A stretch of 64,000 bases of DNA from Mycobacterium sp. IS-836 (GTDB lineage: Bacteria > Actinomycetota > Actinomycetes > Mycobacteriales > Mycobacteriaceae), in contig NZ_MBEU01000021.1 of NCBI RefSeq assembly GCF_001954275.1, forward strand, positions 1 through 64,000, in the 5' to 3' direction. The notes below the pieces were generated by a model. It ran no database searches. It worked only from the letters and a program-made list of their open reading frames with translations, and was not told the origin of the DNA. Below are positions 17,487-26,326 of the stretch, piece by piece; position 1 is the stretch's first letter, and the number at the start of each line of letters is the position of its first letter. The translations under genes and the position numbers were made by a program.

Positions 17487-18431
17487 GTGCACGCCTTGAC
17501 CGGGTTCTGGTTCGCGCTGCCCTCGCAGATGCGGGACCCGGTGCTGTTCGCCATCCCCTTCTTTTTGCTGCTGTTGATTCTCGAATGGACGGCGGCCCGC
17601 AAGCTGGAGTCCCTCGAGGCGGCCGGCGCCGAGACACCACGACCGGCCTCCGGCGCGTACCTGACCCGCGACTCGATGGCGAGCATTTCGATGGGGCTGG
17701 TGTCGATAGCCACCACCGCCGCCTGGAAGACCCTGGCGCTGCTCGGCTACGCGGCGATCTACGCCTATGTCGCACCGTGGCACCTGTCGGTGACCAAGTG
17801 GTACACGTGGGTGATCGCGATCCTCGGCGTGGACCTGCTGTACTACGCCTATCACCGCATCGCGCACCGGGTCCGGCTGATCTGGGCCACCCATCAGGCC
17901 CATCACTCCAGCGAGTACTTCAACTTCGCCACCGCGCTGCGCCAGAAGTGGAACAACAGCGGCGAGATCCTGATGTGGATTCCGTTGCCGCTGTTGGGAC
18001 TTCCCCCGTGGATGGTCTTCTTCAGCTGGTCGCTGAACCTCATCTACCAGTTCTGGGTGCACACGGAACGGATCGACAAACTGCCGCGGCCGTTCGAATT
18101 CGTCTTCAACACACCGTCGCACCACCGGGTGCATCACGGCATGGACAAGATGTATCTCGACAAGAACTACGGCGGCATCTTCATCATCTGGGACCGGTTG
18201 TTCGGCAGCTTCCAGGCGGAGATGTTCCGCCCGCACTACGGCCTGACCAAGCAGGTGGACACGTTCAACATCTGGAACCTGCAGATCCGCGAATACGTCG
18301 CAATCGCCCGCGATTGGCGATCGGCGAGCCGCCTACGCGATCGCCTTGGCTACGTGTTCGGCCCGCCGGGCTGGGTGCCGCGCGGGGCAGGTCAAAGCGA
18401 CGGCGCGGTGCCGCTGGCCACGTCACGGTAA
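17487..18431 (+). CDS. erg3: Sterol desaturase / fatty acid hydroxylase family membrane protein
   Basis: A 314-residue integral membrane di-iron enzyme (PF04116 type). It has the His-box motifs HRIAH, HQAHH and HRVHH, and several hydrophobic helices (for example about 19-36 and 65-100). The substrate is unknown; the family hydroxylates or desaturates sterols and lipids. The GTG at 17487 is favoured because TAATCT (17475-17480) is a -10 element placed for a leaderless transcript. An ATG at 17529 would give 300 residues, the length of the M. tuberculosis protein. Confidence 0.88.
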   Translation: MHALTGFWFALPSQMRDPVLFAIPFFLLLLILEWTAARKLESLEAAGAETPRPASGAYLTRDSMASISMGLVSIATTAAWKTLALLGYAAIYAYVAPWHLSVTKWYTWVIAILGVDLLYYAYHRIAHRVRLIWATHQAHHSSEYFNFATALRQKWNNSGEILMWIPLPLLGLPPWMVFFSWSLNLIYQFWVHTERIDKLPRPFEFVFNTPSHHRVHHGMDKMYLDKNYGGIFIIWDRLFGSFQAEMFRPHYGLTKQVDTFNIWNLQIREYVAIARDWRSASRLRDRLGYVFGPPGWVPRGAGQSDGAVPLATSR

Positions 18432-18532
18432 CGTCAAGACCAGGTCACGCGAAAGACTCAACGTCGGCGAGATGTGCGCCGTAATCTCAACCCGTGGCCG
18501 GTGCGCACGCCGGCCCCGACGGAACGGAGTCC

Positions 18533-19207
18533 ATGGTGCGCTGCCTGGCAATTCGCGCTCTTGTCGCCTCCGTCACCGTCGCGGCGCTGGTGCCCGGGCT
18601 GCGGGCCGCGCCGGCCGCGGCGGACCCCATCGTGGTCTTCCCCGGCATGGAGATCCACCAGGACAGCCACCTGTGCACCCTGGGTTACGTCGACCCGGGC
18701 CTGAAGATCGCGTTCACCGCCGGGCACTGCCGGGGCGGGGGGGTCGTCACCGACAAGGACCGCCACGTCATCGGGCATCTGGCGACGTTCCGGGATAACA
18801 CTCCCAGCGGCTCGACCGTGGCCACCGACCAGGTGATTAACGACTACGAGGCGATCGTGCTCGACAACGTGCCGGCGAACAACATCCTGCCGGGCGGGCG
18901 CGCACTGGTCTCGACCCCGGGTCTGACCGTCCAGCCGGGGCAGGCGGTCTGCCATTTCGGTGTCGCCACCGGCGAGACGTGCGGGACGGTGGAAGCCGTC
19001 AACAACGGGTGGTTCACCATGTCCCACGGCGTCCAGAGCCACCAGGGGGATTCGGGTGGGCCCGTGTACCTCGCCCCCGACGGGGGACCGGGGCAGATCG
19101 TGGGCATCTTCAACAGCATGTGGGGCGATTTCCCGGCGGCGGTGTCCTGGCGGTCCACCTCCGAACAGGTCCGCGAGGACCTGGGGATGCGCACCAGCGC
19201 GAGTTAG
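18533..19207 (+). CDS. Secreted trypsin-like serine protease (Rv1815-like)
   Basis: A 224-residue exported chymotrypsin-fold protease. A signal peptide covers about residues 1-30 (ending AAPAAADP). The catalytic residues are visible: His65 in TAGHC, Asp104 in NDYEAIVL, and Ser174 in GDSGGP. The ATG at 18533 follows ACGGAG. A -10 TAATCT at 18482-18487 predicts transcription from about 18494, where an in-frame GTG offers a leaderless 237-residue alternative, but that would bury the signal peptide. The stop overlaps that of the convergent Ddn-like gene. Confidence 0.88.
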   Translation: MVRCLAIRALVASVTVAALVPGLRAAPAAADPIVVFPGMEIHQDSHLCTLGYVDPGLKIAFTAGHCRGGGVVTDKDRHVIGHLATFRDNTPSGSTVATDQVINDYEAIVLDNVPANNILPGGRALVSTPGLTVQPGQAVCHFGVATGETCGTVEAVNNGWFTMSHGVQSHQGDSGGPVYLAPDGGPGQIVGIFNSMWGDFPAAVSWRSTSEQVREDLGMRTSAS

Positions 19208-19650
19208 CCGCCCGCGGCCAGCACGAAGACCGGGATGGATGGCGCCGCGGCGCGCAGCTCCTCATCGCTGGATTCCGGGGTCAGCCCGGCGACATATCCC
19301 TTGACCTGCCAGTACCACCGGGCCAAATAGCGTTGCAACACCTCTGCTTTGTCCCCATCGCCCAGCTCGGTGGCCAGCAGGCGTCTCCTGCGCCAGCGCG
19401 GCCCCACCTCGACGACGCCCGCCGCGCGCACGTTGCGCGCCCACTGGGTGTCGCCGCGCGGTGAGACCAGATAGTCCACTCCGTCAACGGTCAGCAGGTT
19501 GATCACCACTGCGCGCTGTTTTCCGCTCTTGCGGCCACGCACACGCAGGGCCCGTGTTCCGGCGATGCTGATACCCAACTCGGCGAGCCAGCGGATCGCC
19601 CTGTTCGCGGCCCGCGCGGCCCGGTTCGGTTCTTCGTATCGGGTGGGCAT
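19204..19650 (-). CDS. Deazaflavin (F420)-dependent nitroreductase family protein
   Basis: A 148-residue Ddn-like split beta-barrel protein. The [14 protein letters not shown] block and the later [17 protein letters not shown] block are the F420-binding signature of the family, whose members reduce quinones or nitro compounds with F420H2. The ATG at 19650 follows AGAGGAC; the long upstream frame is a shadow. It is divergent from the TetR gene, with one operator-like palindrome between the two starts near each promoter, so TetR control is likely. Confidence 0.82.
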   Translation of the reverse strand: MPTRYEEPNRAARAANRAIRWLAELGISIAGTRALRVRGRKSGKQRAVVINLLTVDGVDYLVSPRGDTQWARNVRAAGVVEVGPRWRRRRLLATELGDGDKAEVLQRYLARWYWQVKGYVAGLTPESSDEELRAAAPSIPVFVLAAGG

Positions 19651-19689
19651 CGTGCGTCCTCTCGGGTGGTCGTATCCGGTGAGCGGAAT

Positions 19690-19704
19690 GAGAGCGGTGC
19701 TCTC
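19690..19704. promoter_or_regulatory. TetR operator candidate 1
   Basis: GAGAGCGGTGCTCTC is a palindrome with 6-bp perfect arms in the 108-bp divergent region between the Ddn-like gene and the TetR gene. A near copy lies 52 bp downstream. Confidence 0.6.
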
Positions 19705-19741
19705 GGTAATAGACACGGTGACACAGCGCCTAGCGAAAAGC

Positions 19742-19756
19742 AAGAGCGGTGATCTC
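19742..19756. promoter_or_regulatory. TetR operator candidate 2
   Basis: AAGAGCGGTGATCTC matches the first site at 13 of 15 positions and ends 2 bp before the TetR start codon. The repeat of a rare palindrome in one divergent promoter argues for an autoregulatory operator. Confidence 0.6.
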
Positions 19757-19758
19757 GT

Positions 19759-20460
19759 TTGTGTCAGACTGGTCACGTGGGCAAACGCCAGGAATCGCGG
19801 GAGCAGATCGAGGCACGCATCGTCGAGCTGGGCCGCGTCCACCTGGTCGACCGGGGCGCGGCCGGGTTGTCGCTGCGTGCGATCGCCCGCGACCTGGGCA
19901 TGGTGTCCTCGGCGGTCTACCGCTACGTGTCCAGCCGCGACGAGCTGCTGACCCTGCTGCTGATCGACGCCTATTCCGACCTGGCCGACGCGGTGGACCG
20001 GGCCCGCGACACCGCGGACGAGGTGTGGAGCGACGACGTCATCGCGATCGCGCGGGCGGCGCGGCGCTGGGCCGTGGCGCATCCCGCTCAGTGGGCCCTG
20101 CTCTACGGCAGCCCCGTGCCCGGATATCACGCGCCCCCGGAGCGCACCGTCGGAGTCGGCACCCGCGTGGTGGGCGCCATCTTCGACGCCATCGCGGCGG
20201 GGATCGCGACCGGAGACATCAGATTGACCGATACCGTTGCGCCGCAACCGATGTCGTCGGACTTCGAGCGGATCCGTCACGAATTCGGCTTTCCCGGCGA
20301 CGATTCCGTCATCGCCAAGTGCTTCTTGTTCTGGGCCGGCGTGCTGGGTGCGATCAACCTCGAGGTATTCGGGCAGTACGGCGCGGACACCCTGACCGAT
20401 CCCGAGGCGATCTTCGACACCCAGCTTCGGCTGCTGGTGGACCTATTGGCCCAGCATTGA
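19759..20460 (+). CDS. TetR family transcriptional regulator (Rv1816-like)
   Basis: A 233-residue repressor. The N-terminal HTH (about 25-65) includes LSLRAIARDLGMVSSAVYRY, followed by SRDELL, the usual TetR DNA-binding layout. The C-terminal ligand domain (from about 80) is the WHG-type found in actinobacteria. The start is TTG at 19759 (MCQT, as in M. tuberculosis). A GTG at 19777 is an alternative, and would leave the operator at 19742 inside the promoter. It probably represses itself and the divergent F420-linked gene. Confidence 0.87.
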   Translation: MCQTGHVGKRQESREQIEARIVELGRVHLVDRGAAGLSLRAIARDLGMVSSAVYRYVSSRDELLTLLLIDAYSDLADAVDRARDTADEVWSDDVIAIARAARRWAVAHPAQWALLYGSPVPGYHAPPERTVGVGTRVVGAIFDAIAAGIATGDIRLTDTVAPQPMSSDFERIRHEFGFPGDDSVIAKCFLFWAGVLGAINLEVFGQYGADTLTDPEAIFDTQLRLLVDLLAQH

Positions 20461-20485
20461 GCCGACACCGACACAGCGCATGAAT

Positions 20486-20499
20486 TAGAACGTGTTCAC
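20486..20499. promoter_or_regulatory. KstR-like box upstream of VOC/FAD pair
   Basis: TAGAACGTGTTCAC fits the KstR motif TnnAACnnGTTnnA except for the last base. KstR represses cholesterol catabolism genes in mycobacteria. It lies 90 bp before the VOC gene. A -10 TATCCT (20575-20580) and a palindrome CTGCCGGCCGGCAG (20554-20567) follow, so direct repression would require another promoter nearer the box. Confidence 0.5.
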
Positions 20500-20588
20500 C
20501 CGGCGTTTCCGGGCGGCGGCCGCCCGAGCACGGCAAAGTCTTTCCGGCCCTTTCTGCCGGCCGGCAGACTGGGCTATCCTGCCAAACG

Positions 20589-21089
20589 ATGACCCCTCCC
20601 ACTCAACCGCCGACGCAGATCGCATGGGTTACCCGAGACCTCGACGCCACTGAAAAGGCCCTCACCGGCCTTTTAGGCGTCCGCAAGTGGGTGCGGATAC
20701 CCGACGTGCACTTTGCTCCCGATGCGTGCAGCTATCTTGGCAAGCCCGCCGACTTCGTCGCCGGCATCTCGCTGAGCTATCTCGGTGACATGCAGTTGGA
20801 GCTGATCTGCCCGGTCCGCGGGCAGAGTATCTATAGTGACTTTTTGCGTGACTCGGGCCCGGGTTTGCATCACATCTGCGTCGAGGCCGAGAGCCCCGAG
20901 AAATTCGACACGGCGCTGGCCGACGCCGCCGACCACGGCGCGCCCGTCGTGCAGCAGGGCGTGATGCCGGGCGGAATCCAGTTCGCCTACGTGTCGGCTC
21001 CGCAGGCGGGTGTGCCGTTCGTGGAGATCGCTTACGTGTCGCCCGAAATGCGGGCGTTTTACGACTACATCAAACAGGAGCAACGGTGA
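20589..21089 (+). CDS. VOC/glyoxalase superfamily protein
   Basis: A 166-residue vicinal-oxygen-chelate fold protein. The N-terminal IAWVTRDLDATEKALTGLLG and the later GPGLHHICVEAE block are the two-repeat VOC pattern with potential metal ligands (His in the HHI segment, Glu near VEIAYV at about 153). Members include epimerases, dioxygenases and glyoxalases; the substrate is not evident. Its last bases (GTGA) overlap the start of the FAD oxidoreductase, so the two work together. I do not recall this gene between Rv1816 and Rv1817 in M. tuberculosis. Confidence 0.8.
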   Translation: MTPPTQPPTQIAWVTRDLDATEKALTGLLGVRKWVRIPDVHFAPDACSYLGKPADFVAGISLSYLGDMQLELICPVRGQSIYSDFLRDSGPGLHHICVEAESPEKFDTALADAADHGAPVVQQGVMPGGIQFAYVSAPQAGVPFVEIAYVSPEMRAFYDYIKQEQR

Positions 21090-22540
21090 GCACCGAGATA
21101 CCAGCAACCGTCGACGCGGGCACGGTCACGTCGTGGTCGGATGACGTCGACGTGGTCGTGATCGGTTTCGGTATCGGCGGTGGGTGCGCCGCGGTGAGCG
21201 CGGCGGCTGCCGGCGCGCGGGTGCTGGTGCTCGAACGGGCCGCCGTGGCGGGCGGCACCACTTCGCTTGCGGGGGGCCACTTTTACCTCGGCGGCGGAAC
21301 CGCGGTCCAGCAGGCGACCGGCAATCCCGACTCGCCCGAGGAGATGTACAAATACCTCGTCGCGGTGTCCCGGCAACCCGACCACGACAAGATCCGTGCG
21401 TACTGCGAAGGCAGCGTCGAGCATTTCAATTGGCTAGAAGACCTGGGCTTCCAGTTCGAGCGCAGCTACTTTCCGGGGAAGGCGGTGATCCAGCCCAACA
21501 CCGAGGGGTTGATGTTCACCGGCAACGAGAAGGTGTGGCCGTTCCTCGAGCAGGCGGTGCCGGCGCCGCGCGGCCACAAGGTGCCCGTGCCCGGCGACAC
21601 CGGGGGCGCGAGCATGGTGATCGACCTGCTGCTCAAACGGGCCGCGAGCCTGGGCGTGCAAGTCCGGTACGAGACGGGCGCCACAGATCTCATCGTCGAC
21701 GGCTCGGGTGCGGTGACCGGCGTGACGTGGAAGCGGTTCACCGAAACCGGTGCGATCAAGGCAAAGTCGGTCATCATCGCTGCCGGGGGCTTCGTGATGA
21801 ACCCCGACATGGTAGCCAAGTACACGCCGAAACTGGCCGAGAAACCGTTCGTGCTGGGCAACACCTATGACGACGGCCTGGGCATCCGGCTGGGCGTATC
21901 GGCCGGCGGGGCCACCCAACACATGGATCAGATCTTCATCACCGCGCCGCCGTACCCGCCGTCGATCCTGCTTACCGGGATCATCGTCAACAAGCTGGGG
22001 CAGCGGTTCGTCGCCGAGGATTCCTACCATTCCAGGACTTCGGGTTTCATCATGGATCAGCCCGACAGCGCGGCGTACCTGATCGTCGACGAGGCACACC
22101 TGGAACACCCCAAGATGCCGCTGGTCCCGCTCATCGACGGGTGGGAGAGCGTCGCGGAGATGGAAGCCGCGCTCGGGATCCCCGAGGGCAACCTGGTCGC
22201 GACGCTGGACCGCTACAACACCCACGCCGCGCGCGGCGAGGATCCCGACTTTCACAAGCAGCCGGAATTCCTTGCGCCACAAGACAAAGGGCCGTGGGGC
22301 GCGTTCGACATGTCGCTGGGCAAGGCCATGTACGCCGGATTCACCGTGGGCGGGCTGGCCGTGTCCGTGGACGGGCAGGTACTGCGCGACGACGGCACCG
22401 TGGTGCCGGGCCTGTATGCGGTGGGCGCGTGTGCGTCGAACATCGCCCAGGACGGCAAGGGCTACGCGAGCGGCACGCAGCTGGGCGAAGGCTCGTTCTT
22501 CGGCCGCCGGGCGGGAGCCCACGCGGCGCAGAGCCGCTAG
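21086..22540 (+). CDS. FAD-dependent oxidoreductase, 3-ketosteroid dehydrogenase/fumarate reductase family (Rv1817-like)
   Basis: A 484-residue flavoprotein. The N-terminal VVVIGFGIGGGCAAVSAAAA is the FAD GxGxxG fold, followed by GGTTSLAGGHFYLGGGT and, at the C-terminus, LYAVGACASN with GTQLGEGSFFGRRAG, the FAD-binding pattern of the KstD/flavocytochrome c family. The likely reaction is dehydrogenation or reduction at a C-C double bond, perhaps of a steroid or its degradation product. The GTG start overlaps the VOC stop. A KstR-like box in front of the pair supports a link to sterol metabolism (inference). Confidence 0.85.
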   Translation: MSTEIPATVDAGTVTSWSDDVDVVVIGFGIGGGCAAVSAAAAGARVLVLERAAVAGGTTSLAGGHFYLGGGTAVQQATGNPDSPEEMYKYLVAVSRQPDHDKIRAYCEGSVEHFNWLEDLGFQFERSYFPGKAVIQPNTEGLMFTGNEKVWPFLEQAVPAPRGHKVPVPGDTGGASMVIDLLLKRAASLGVQVRYETGATDLIVDGSGAVTGVTWKRFTETGAIKAKSVIIAAGGFVMNPDMVAKYTPKLAEKPFVLGNTYDDGLGIRLGVSAGGATQHMDQIFITAPPYPPSILLTGIIVNKLGQRFVAEDSYHSRTSGFIMDQPDSAAYLIVDEAHLEHPKMPLVPLIDGWESVAEMEAALGIPEGNLVATLDRYNTHAARGEDPDFHKQPEFLAPQDKGPWGAFDMSLGKAMYAGFTVGGLAVSVDGQVLRDDGTVVPGLYAVGACASNIAQDGKGYASGTQLGEGSFFGRRAGAHAAQSR

Positions 22541-22548
22541 ACAAGCGT

Positions 22549-22605
22549 CGAGACTGTAATTTCGCAGGAAAAGTGCGAGTGAACCCCTCCAGAATTACAG
22601 CCTCG
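22549..22605. repeat. Long intergenic inverted repeat
   Basis: CGAGACTGTAATT (22549-22561) is complementary to AATTACAGCCTCG (22593-22605) with one mismatch, around a 31-nt loop. It lies between the convergent FAD oxidoreductase and bacA genes. It may be a bidirectional terminator or one copy of a dispersed palindromic element. There is no U-tract. Confidence 0.55.
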
Positions 22606-22648
22606 GCGCGAGACGGCCTCGCCGGGCCGGAGCCCACGCGGCGACGCG

Positions 22649-24568
22649 CTAGACCGGCGCCGGCTCCTTTTCCACCGGCCCGAGTCGCCACTGCCCATCG
22701 CCGAGCAGCTGGAGCTGTTTTTCGTGGTGCTGCTCCACGGTGTGCCGGTGGCTGACGCTGACCACGACGCAGTCCGGCAGCTCGCTTCGAAGTAACTGGT
22801 AGAGCGCGAATTCCAGGCCCTCGTCCAGCGCCGAGGTGGCCTCGTCGAGAAATACCGCCCGCGGCCTGGTGAGCAAGATGCGCGCGAACGCGACGCGCTG
22901 CTGCTCGCCGGGGGAGAGCACCTTCGCCCAATCCTGCTCCTCGTCGAGCCGGTCATAGAGCGGGGCCAACGCGACCTTGTTCAGCACATCGCGCAGGACG
23001 CCGTCCGCGATGTCGTCGGGAGAATTCGGATAGCACACGACGGTGCGCAGCGAGCCCAGGGGCACATACGGCAACTGCGACAAGAACATCGTCGCGTTGT
23101 CACCCTCCGGGCGGCACAGCGTCCCGGAGGCGTACGGCCACAGCTCGGCCAGGCTGCGCAGCAGCGTGGTCTTGCCGGCGCCGGAACGGCCGGTGATCAC
23201 CAGCGCCTCCCCGCTATCCAGTTGCACGTCAAGCGAATCGATCAACTGATCGCCGGCCGGTGTGCGCACTTCGACGCCGGCGAGCTCGACGGCGACCTCT
23301 TGACTCGGCTTGACTAGCACCGCCGGCAGTTCGCGCCCTTGCGCGTTGGCGTCGACGAGCCCGTGCAACCGGATGATCGCCGCCCGGAACGCCGCGAACG
23401 CGTCGTAGTTGTTGCGGAAGAACGACAGCGAGTCGTGAATCTCGCCGAATGAGGTCGCCGTCTGGCCGACGTCGCCGAAGGCGATCTGGCCGGCGAACAG
23501 TCGCGGCGCCTGAATTATCCACGGCAGCGGCACGATTGCCTGCGACATCGACCAGTTCCATCCGTTGAAAATGATGGTCCGGCGGACGAACCTGCGGTAG
23601 TTGGTGATGACCGGGGTAAAGCGCCCCATCAGTTGCGTTCGCTCCACTCGCTCGCCGCGATAGAAGCCCACCGCCTCGGCGGCATCGCGCAACCGCACCA
23701 GCGCGTACCGGAATGCCGCGTTGAGCTTCTCGTTGTTGAAGCTGAGCCAGATCAGCGGACGCCCCAGCCAGAACGCGACGACGGTCGCGATGAAGACGTA
23801 GACCACGACGACCCAGAACATCGCGCGCGGCAGCGTGAAGCCGAAAATGTTCAGGCCGCCCGAGAGGTTCCAGAGGATCGCCGCGAACGAAATCACCGAA
23901 GCCACCGCACGCACGGCGCCGAACAACAAGGTGTTCTGCGTCTCGTTGGACGGGATGTTGGGGGTCGGACCGACCCCGGCCGTGAAGATGTCGACGTCTT
24001 GTTGGATCCGCTGATCCGGGTTGTCGATGGTGTTGTCGATGAACAGATCCCGGTAGTAGGCCCTGCCGTCGAGCCAGTCGTCGGTGAGGTGGGCGGTCAG
24101 CCAGACACGCCACGCGATAATGAAGCGCTGCGTCAGATAGATGTCGACCAGGATGCGGGCGATGAAGATGGTTGCCAACACACTGAAATGCCACAGCGAC
24201 ATCCAAAAGCCGTGAATGCCAGAGTTTTTCACCCTGGCGTCGCCCGCCGCGATGCCTTCGAACGCGGTCTGCAGGGATGTGAACAGATCGTTGCTCTGGT
24301 AACTCAGCAGCACGGCGAGGCGCACGGACAGCAGGACCAACAGCAGCAGCACGCCCAGCATCAGCCAGACCTTGACGGCCTGCGGACCGACGAAGTAACC
24401 CCTGGTGATCCGCCAATACTGGCGGCCCCAGACGGTCACATACCTGATCACGACCAGCACGACGATCAGGCACACGGCACTGATCGCCCAGGCTTCGCCC
24501 AGCCATCGCAGGGAGTCATGGAGCGCAGCCGACCAGTTGATGGATTCCTTGAACGGCTTGGGGTCCAA
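22649..24568 (-). CDS. bacA: BacA/SbmA-type ABC transporter (cobalamin and peptide uptake)
   Basis: A 639-residue fused permease-ATPase of the inner membrane, the same length as the M. tuberculosis protein, which imports vitamin B12 and hydrophilic antimicrobial peptides. The N-terminal roughly 350 residues hold about six membrane helices. The ATPase has Walker A GRSGAGKT (460-467), signature [15 protein letters not shown] and Walker [12 protein letters not shown]. The start is a TTG at 24568 after AAGGAGA. It is divergent from ilvG; no PE_PGRS gene intervenes downstream. Confidence 0.93.
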   Translation of the reverse strand: MDPKPFKESINWSAALHDSLRWLGEAWAISAVCLIVVLVVIRYVTVWGRQYWRITRGYFVGPQAVKVWLMLGVLLLLVLLSVRLAVLLSYQSNDLFTSLQTAFEGIAAGDARVKNSGIHGFWMSLWHFSVLATIFIARILVDIYLTQRFIIAWRVWLTAHLTDDWLDGRAYYRDLFIDNTIDNPDQRIQQDVDIFTAGVGPTPNIPSNETQNTLLFGAVRAVASVISFAAILWNLSGGLNIFGFTLPRAMFWVVVVYVFIATVVAFWLGRPLIWLSFNNEKLNAAFRYALVRLRDAAEAVGFYRGERVERTQLMGRFTPVITNYRRFVRRTIIFNGWNWSMSQAIVPLPWIIQAPRLFAGQIAFGDVGQTATSFGEIHDSLSFFRNNYDAFAAFRAAIIRLHGLVDANAQGRELPAVLVKPSQEVAVELAGVEVRTPAGDQLIDSLDVQLDSGEALVITGRSGAGKTTLLRSLAELWPYASGTLCRPEGDNATMFLSQLPYVPLGSLRTVVCYPNSPDDIADGVLRDVLNKVALAPLYDRLDEEQDWAKVLSPGEQQRVAFARILLTRPRAVFLDEATSALDEGLEFALYQLLRSELPDCVVVSVSHRHTVEQHHEKQLQLLGDGQWRLGPVEKEPAPV

Positions 24569-24651
24569 CTTCGACGTCTCCTTGCTACCGAGGCATCCGG
24601 CGGAGCCTCATGGTGGACACTTCCCCGCGAAATTACCCGAGGCGGTGTGGA

Positions 24652-24657
24652 TAGGCT
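24652..24657 (+). promoter_or_regulatory. -10 element for leaderless ilvG
   Basis: TAGGCT ends 6 nt before the ilvG ATG at 24664, so transcription would start at the A of the ATG. Confidence 0.55.
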
Positions 24658-24663
24658 GCCTGG

Positions 24664-26301
24664 ATGAGCATCGACGCTCCGTCCAGCCAGACCGTGCATG
24701 CCGGCCGGCTCATCGCACGCCGGCTCAAAGCCAGCGGAATCGATACCATTTTCACGTTGTCCGGCGGCCACCTGTTTTCCATCTACGACGGCTGCCGTGA
24801 CGAGGGTATCCGGCTGATCGACACCCGGCACGAGCAGACGGCGACATTTGCCGCTGAGGGCTGGTCGAAGGTGACCAGGGTCCCCGGCGTGGCCGCGCTC
24901 ACCGCCGGTCCGGGCGTCACCAACGGCATGAGCGCGATGGCAGCCGCGCAGCAGAACCAGTCACCGCTGGTGGTGCTCGGCGGCCGCGCCCCCGCCGGAC
25001 GCTGGGGCATGGGTTCGCTGCAGGAGATCGACCACGTGCCGTTCGTGGCGCCGCTGGCTCGTTTCGCGGCCACCGCGCAATCCGCCGAGGCTGCGGGCCT
25101 GCTCGTCGACCAAGCGTTGCGCGCGGCCGTCGGTGCCCCCTCGGGCGTGGGATTCGTCGACTTCCCGATGGACCACGTGTTTGCCGTATCCCAGGACGCC
25201 GGCCGACCCGGCGCTCTGGCCGATGCGCCGCCGGGCCCGGCTCCCGACGGCGCGGCGCTCGAACGCGCCGCGGACCTGCTCGCCACGGCACACCGGCCGG
25301 TGATCATGGCCGGCACCAACGTGTGGTGGGGGCACGCGGAGGCGGCGCTGCTGCGTCTCGCCGAAGAGCGGCAGATCCCGGTGCTGATGAACGGGATGGC
25401 CCGCGGCGTGGTGCCGGCCGACCACCCGTTGGCGTTCTCGCGGGCCCGGGCCAAAGCGCTTGGCGAGGCGGACGTGGCGCTGGTCGTCGGCGTGCCCATG
25501 GATTTCCGGCTGGGATTCGGCAAGGTGTTCGGGCCGCAGACCCAGCTCGTCGTGGCGGATCGTGCCGAACCGGCCCGCGACCATCCGCGGCCCGTCGCGG
25601 CCGGTCTCTACGGCGACCTCACGTCGATCCTCTCGGCGCTGGCCGGACCGGGGGAGCATCGGGACTGGATCGCCGAGCTGCGCACGGCCGAAACCGCGGC
25701 GCGACGCTCCGAAACAGCCGAACGGGGCGACGACCGCACGCCGCTGCACCCGATGCGGGTGTACGCCGAGCTGGCCCCCCTGCTGGACCGCGACGCCATC
25801 GTGGTCATCGACGCCGGCGATTTCGGGTCCTATGCGGGCCGCGTGATCGACAGCTACCTGCCGGGGTGCTGGCTGGACAGCGGACCCTTCGGCTGCCTGG
25901 GTTCCGGCCCCGGCTACGCCCTGGCCGCCAAGCTGGCCCACCCCGACCGCCAGGTCGTCCTGCTGCAGGGTGACGGCGCTTTCGGGTTCAGCGGCATGGA
26001 GTGGGACACCCTGGTCCGGCACCACGTGCCCGTCGTGTCGGTGATCGGCAACAACGGGATCTGGGCCCTCGAAAAGCACCCGATGGAGGCGATTTACGGC
26101 TATTCGGTGGTGGCGGAGTTGCGTCCGGGCACGCGCTACGACGAGGTCGTCCGCGCGCTGGGCGGCCATGGTGAGCTGGTGTCCGCGCCCGCCGAGCTGC
26201 GGCCCGCGCTGGAGCGTGCCTTCGGCAGTGGCATGCCCGCCGTCGTCAACGTGCTTACCGATCCGAGCATCGCCTACCCACGCCGGTCCAACCTGGCATA
26301 G
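24664..26301 (+). CDS. ilvG: Acetolactate synthase-like ThDP-dependent enzyme
   Basis: A 545-residue thiamine-diphosphate enzyme of the acetohydroxyacid synthase large-subunit type. The activating Glu57 is in TRHEQTA, and the ThDP/Mg motif runs from GDG (436-438) to NN (463-464). It may condense pyruvate in branched-chain amino acid synthesis, but IlvG paralogues lack a paired regulatory subunit gene and may act as oxalyl-CoA-like decarboxylases. No ribosome site precedes the ATG, in keeping with the leaderless -10. The gene is upstream of secA2. Confidence 0.88.
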   Translation: MSIDAPSSQTVHAGRLIARRLKASGIDTIFTLSGGHLFSIYDGCRDEGIRLIDTRHEQTATFAAEGWSKVTRVPGVAALTAGPGVTNGMSAMAAAQQNQSPLVVLGGRAPAGRWGMGSLQEIDHVPFVAPLARFAATAQSAEAAGLLVDQALRAAVGAPSGVGFVDFPMDHVFAVSQDAGRPGALADAPPGPAPDGAALERAADLLATAHRPVIMAGTNVWWGHAEAALLRLAEERQIPVLMNGMARGVVPADHPLAFSRARAKALGEADVALVVGVPMDFRLGFGKVFGPQTQLVVADRAEPARDHPRPVAAGLYGDLTSILSALAGPGEHRDWIAELRTAETAARRSETAERGDDRTPLHPMRVYAELAPLLDRDAIVVIDAGDFGSYAGRVIDSYLPGCWLDSGPFGCLGSGPGYALAAKLAHPDRQVVLLQGDGAFGFSGMEWDTLVRHHVPVVSVIGNNGIWALEKHPMEAIYGYSVVAELRPGTRYDEVVRALGGHGELVSAPAELRPALERAFGSGMPAVVNVLTDPSIAYPRRSNLA

Positions 26302-26314
26302 CTCGCCCACCGCG

Positions 26315-26320
26315 TACCGT
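26315..26320 (+). promoter_or_regulatory. -10 element for leaderless secA2
   Basis: TACCGT ends 6 nt before the secA2 GTG at 26327, predicting a transcript whose first base is the start codon. Confidence 0.5.
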
Positions 26321-26326
26321 TGACCT

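Noticed and set aside
20509..20526. GC-rich hairpin after the TetR gene as a terminator
   Set aside because: Only a 6-bp stem with a 3-nt loop and no U-tract.
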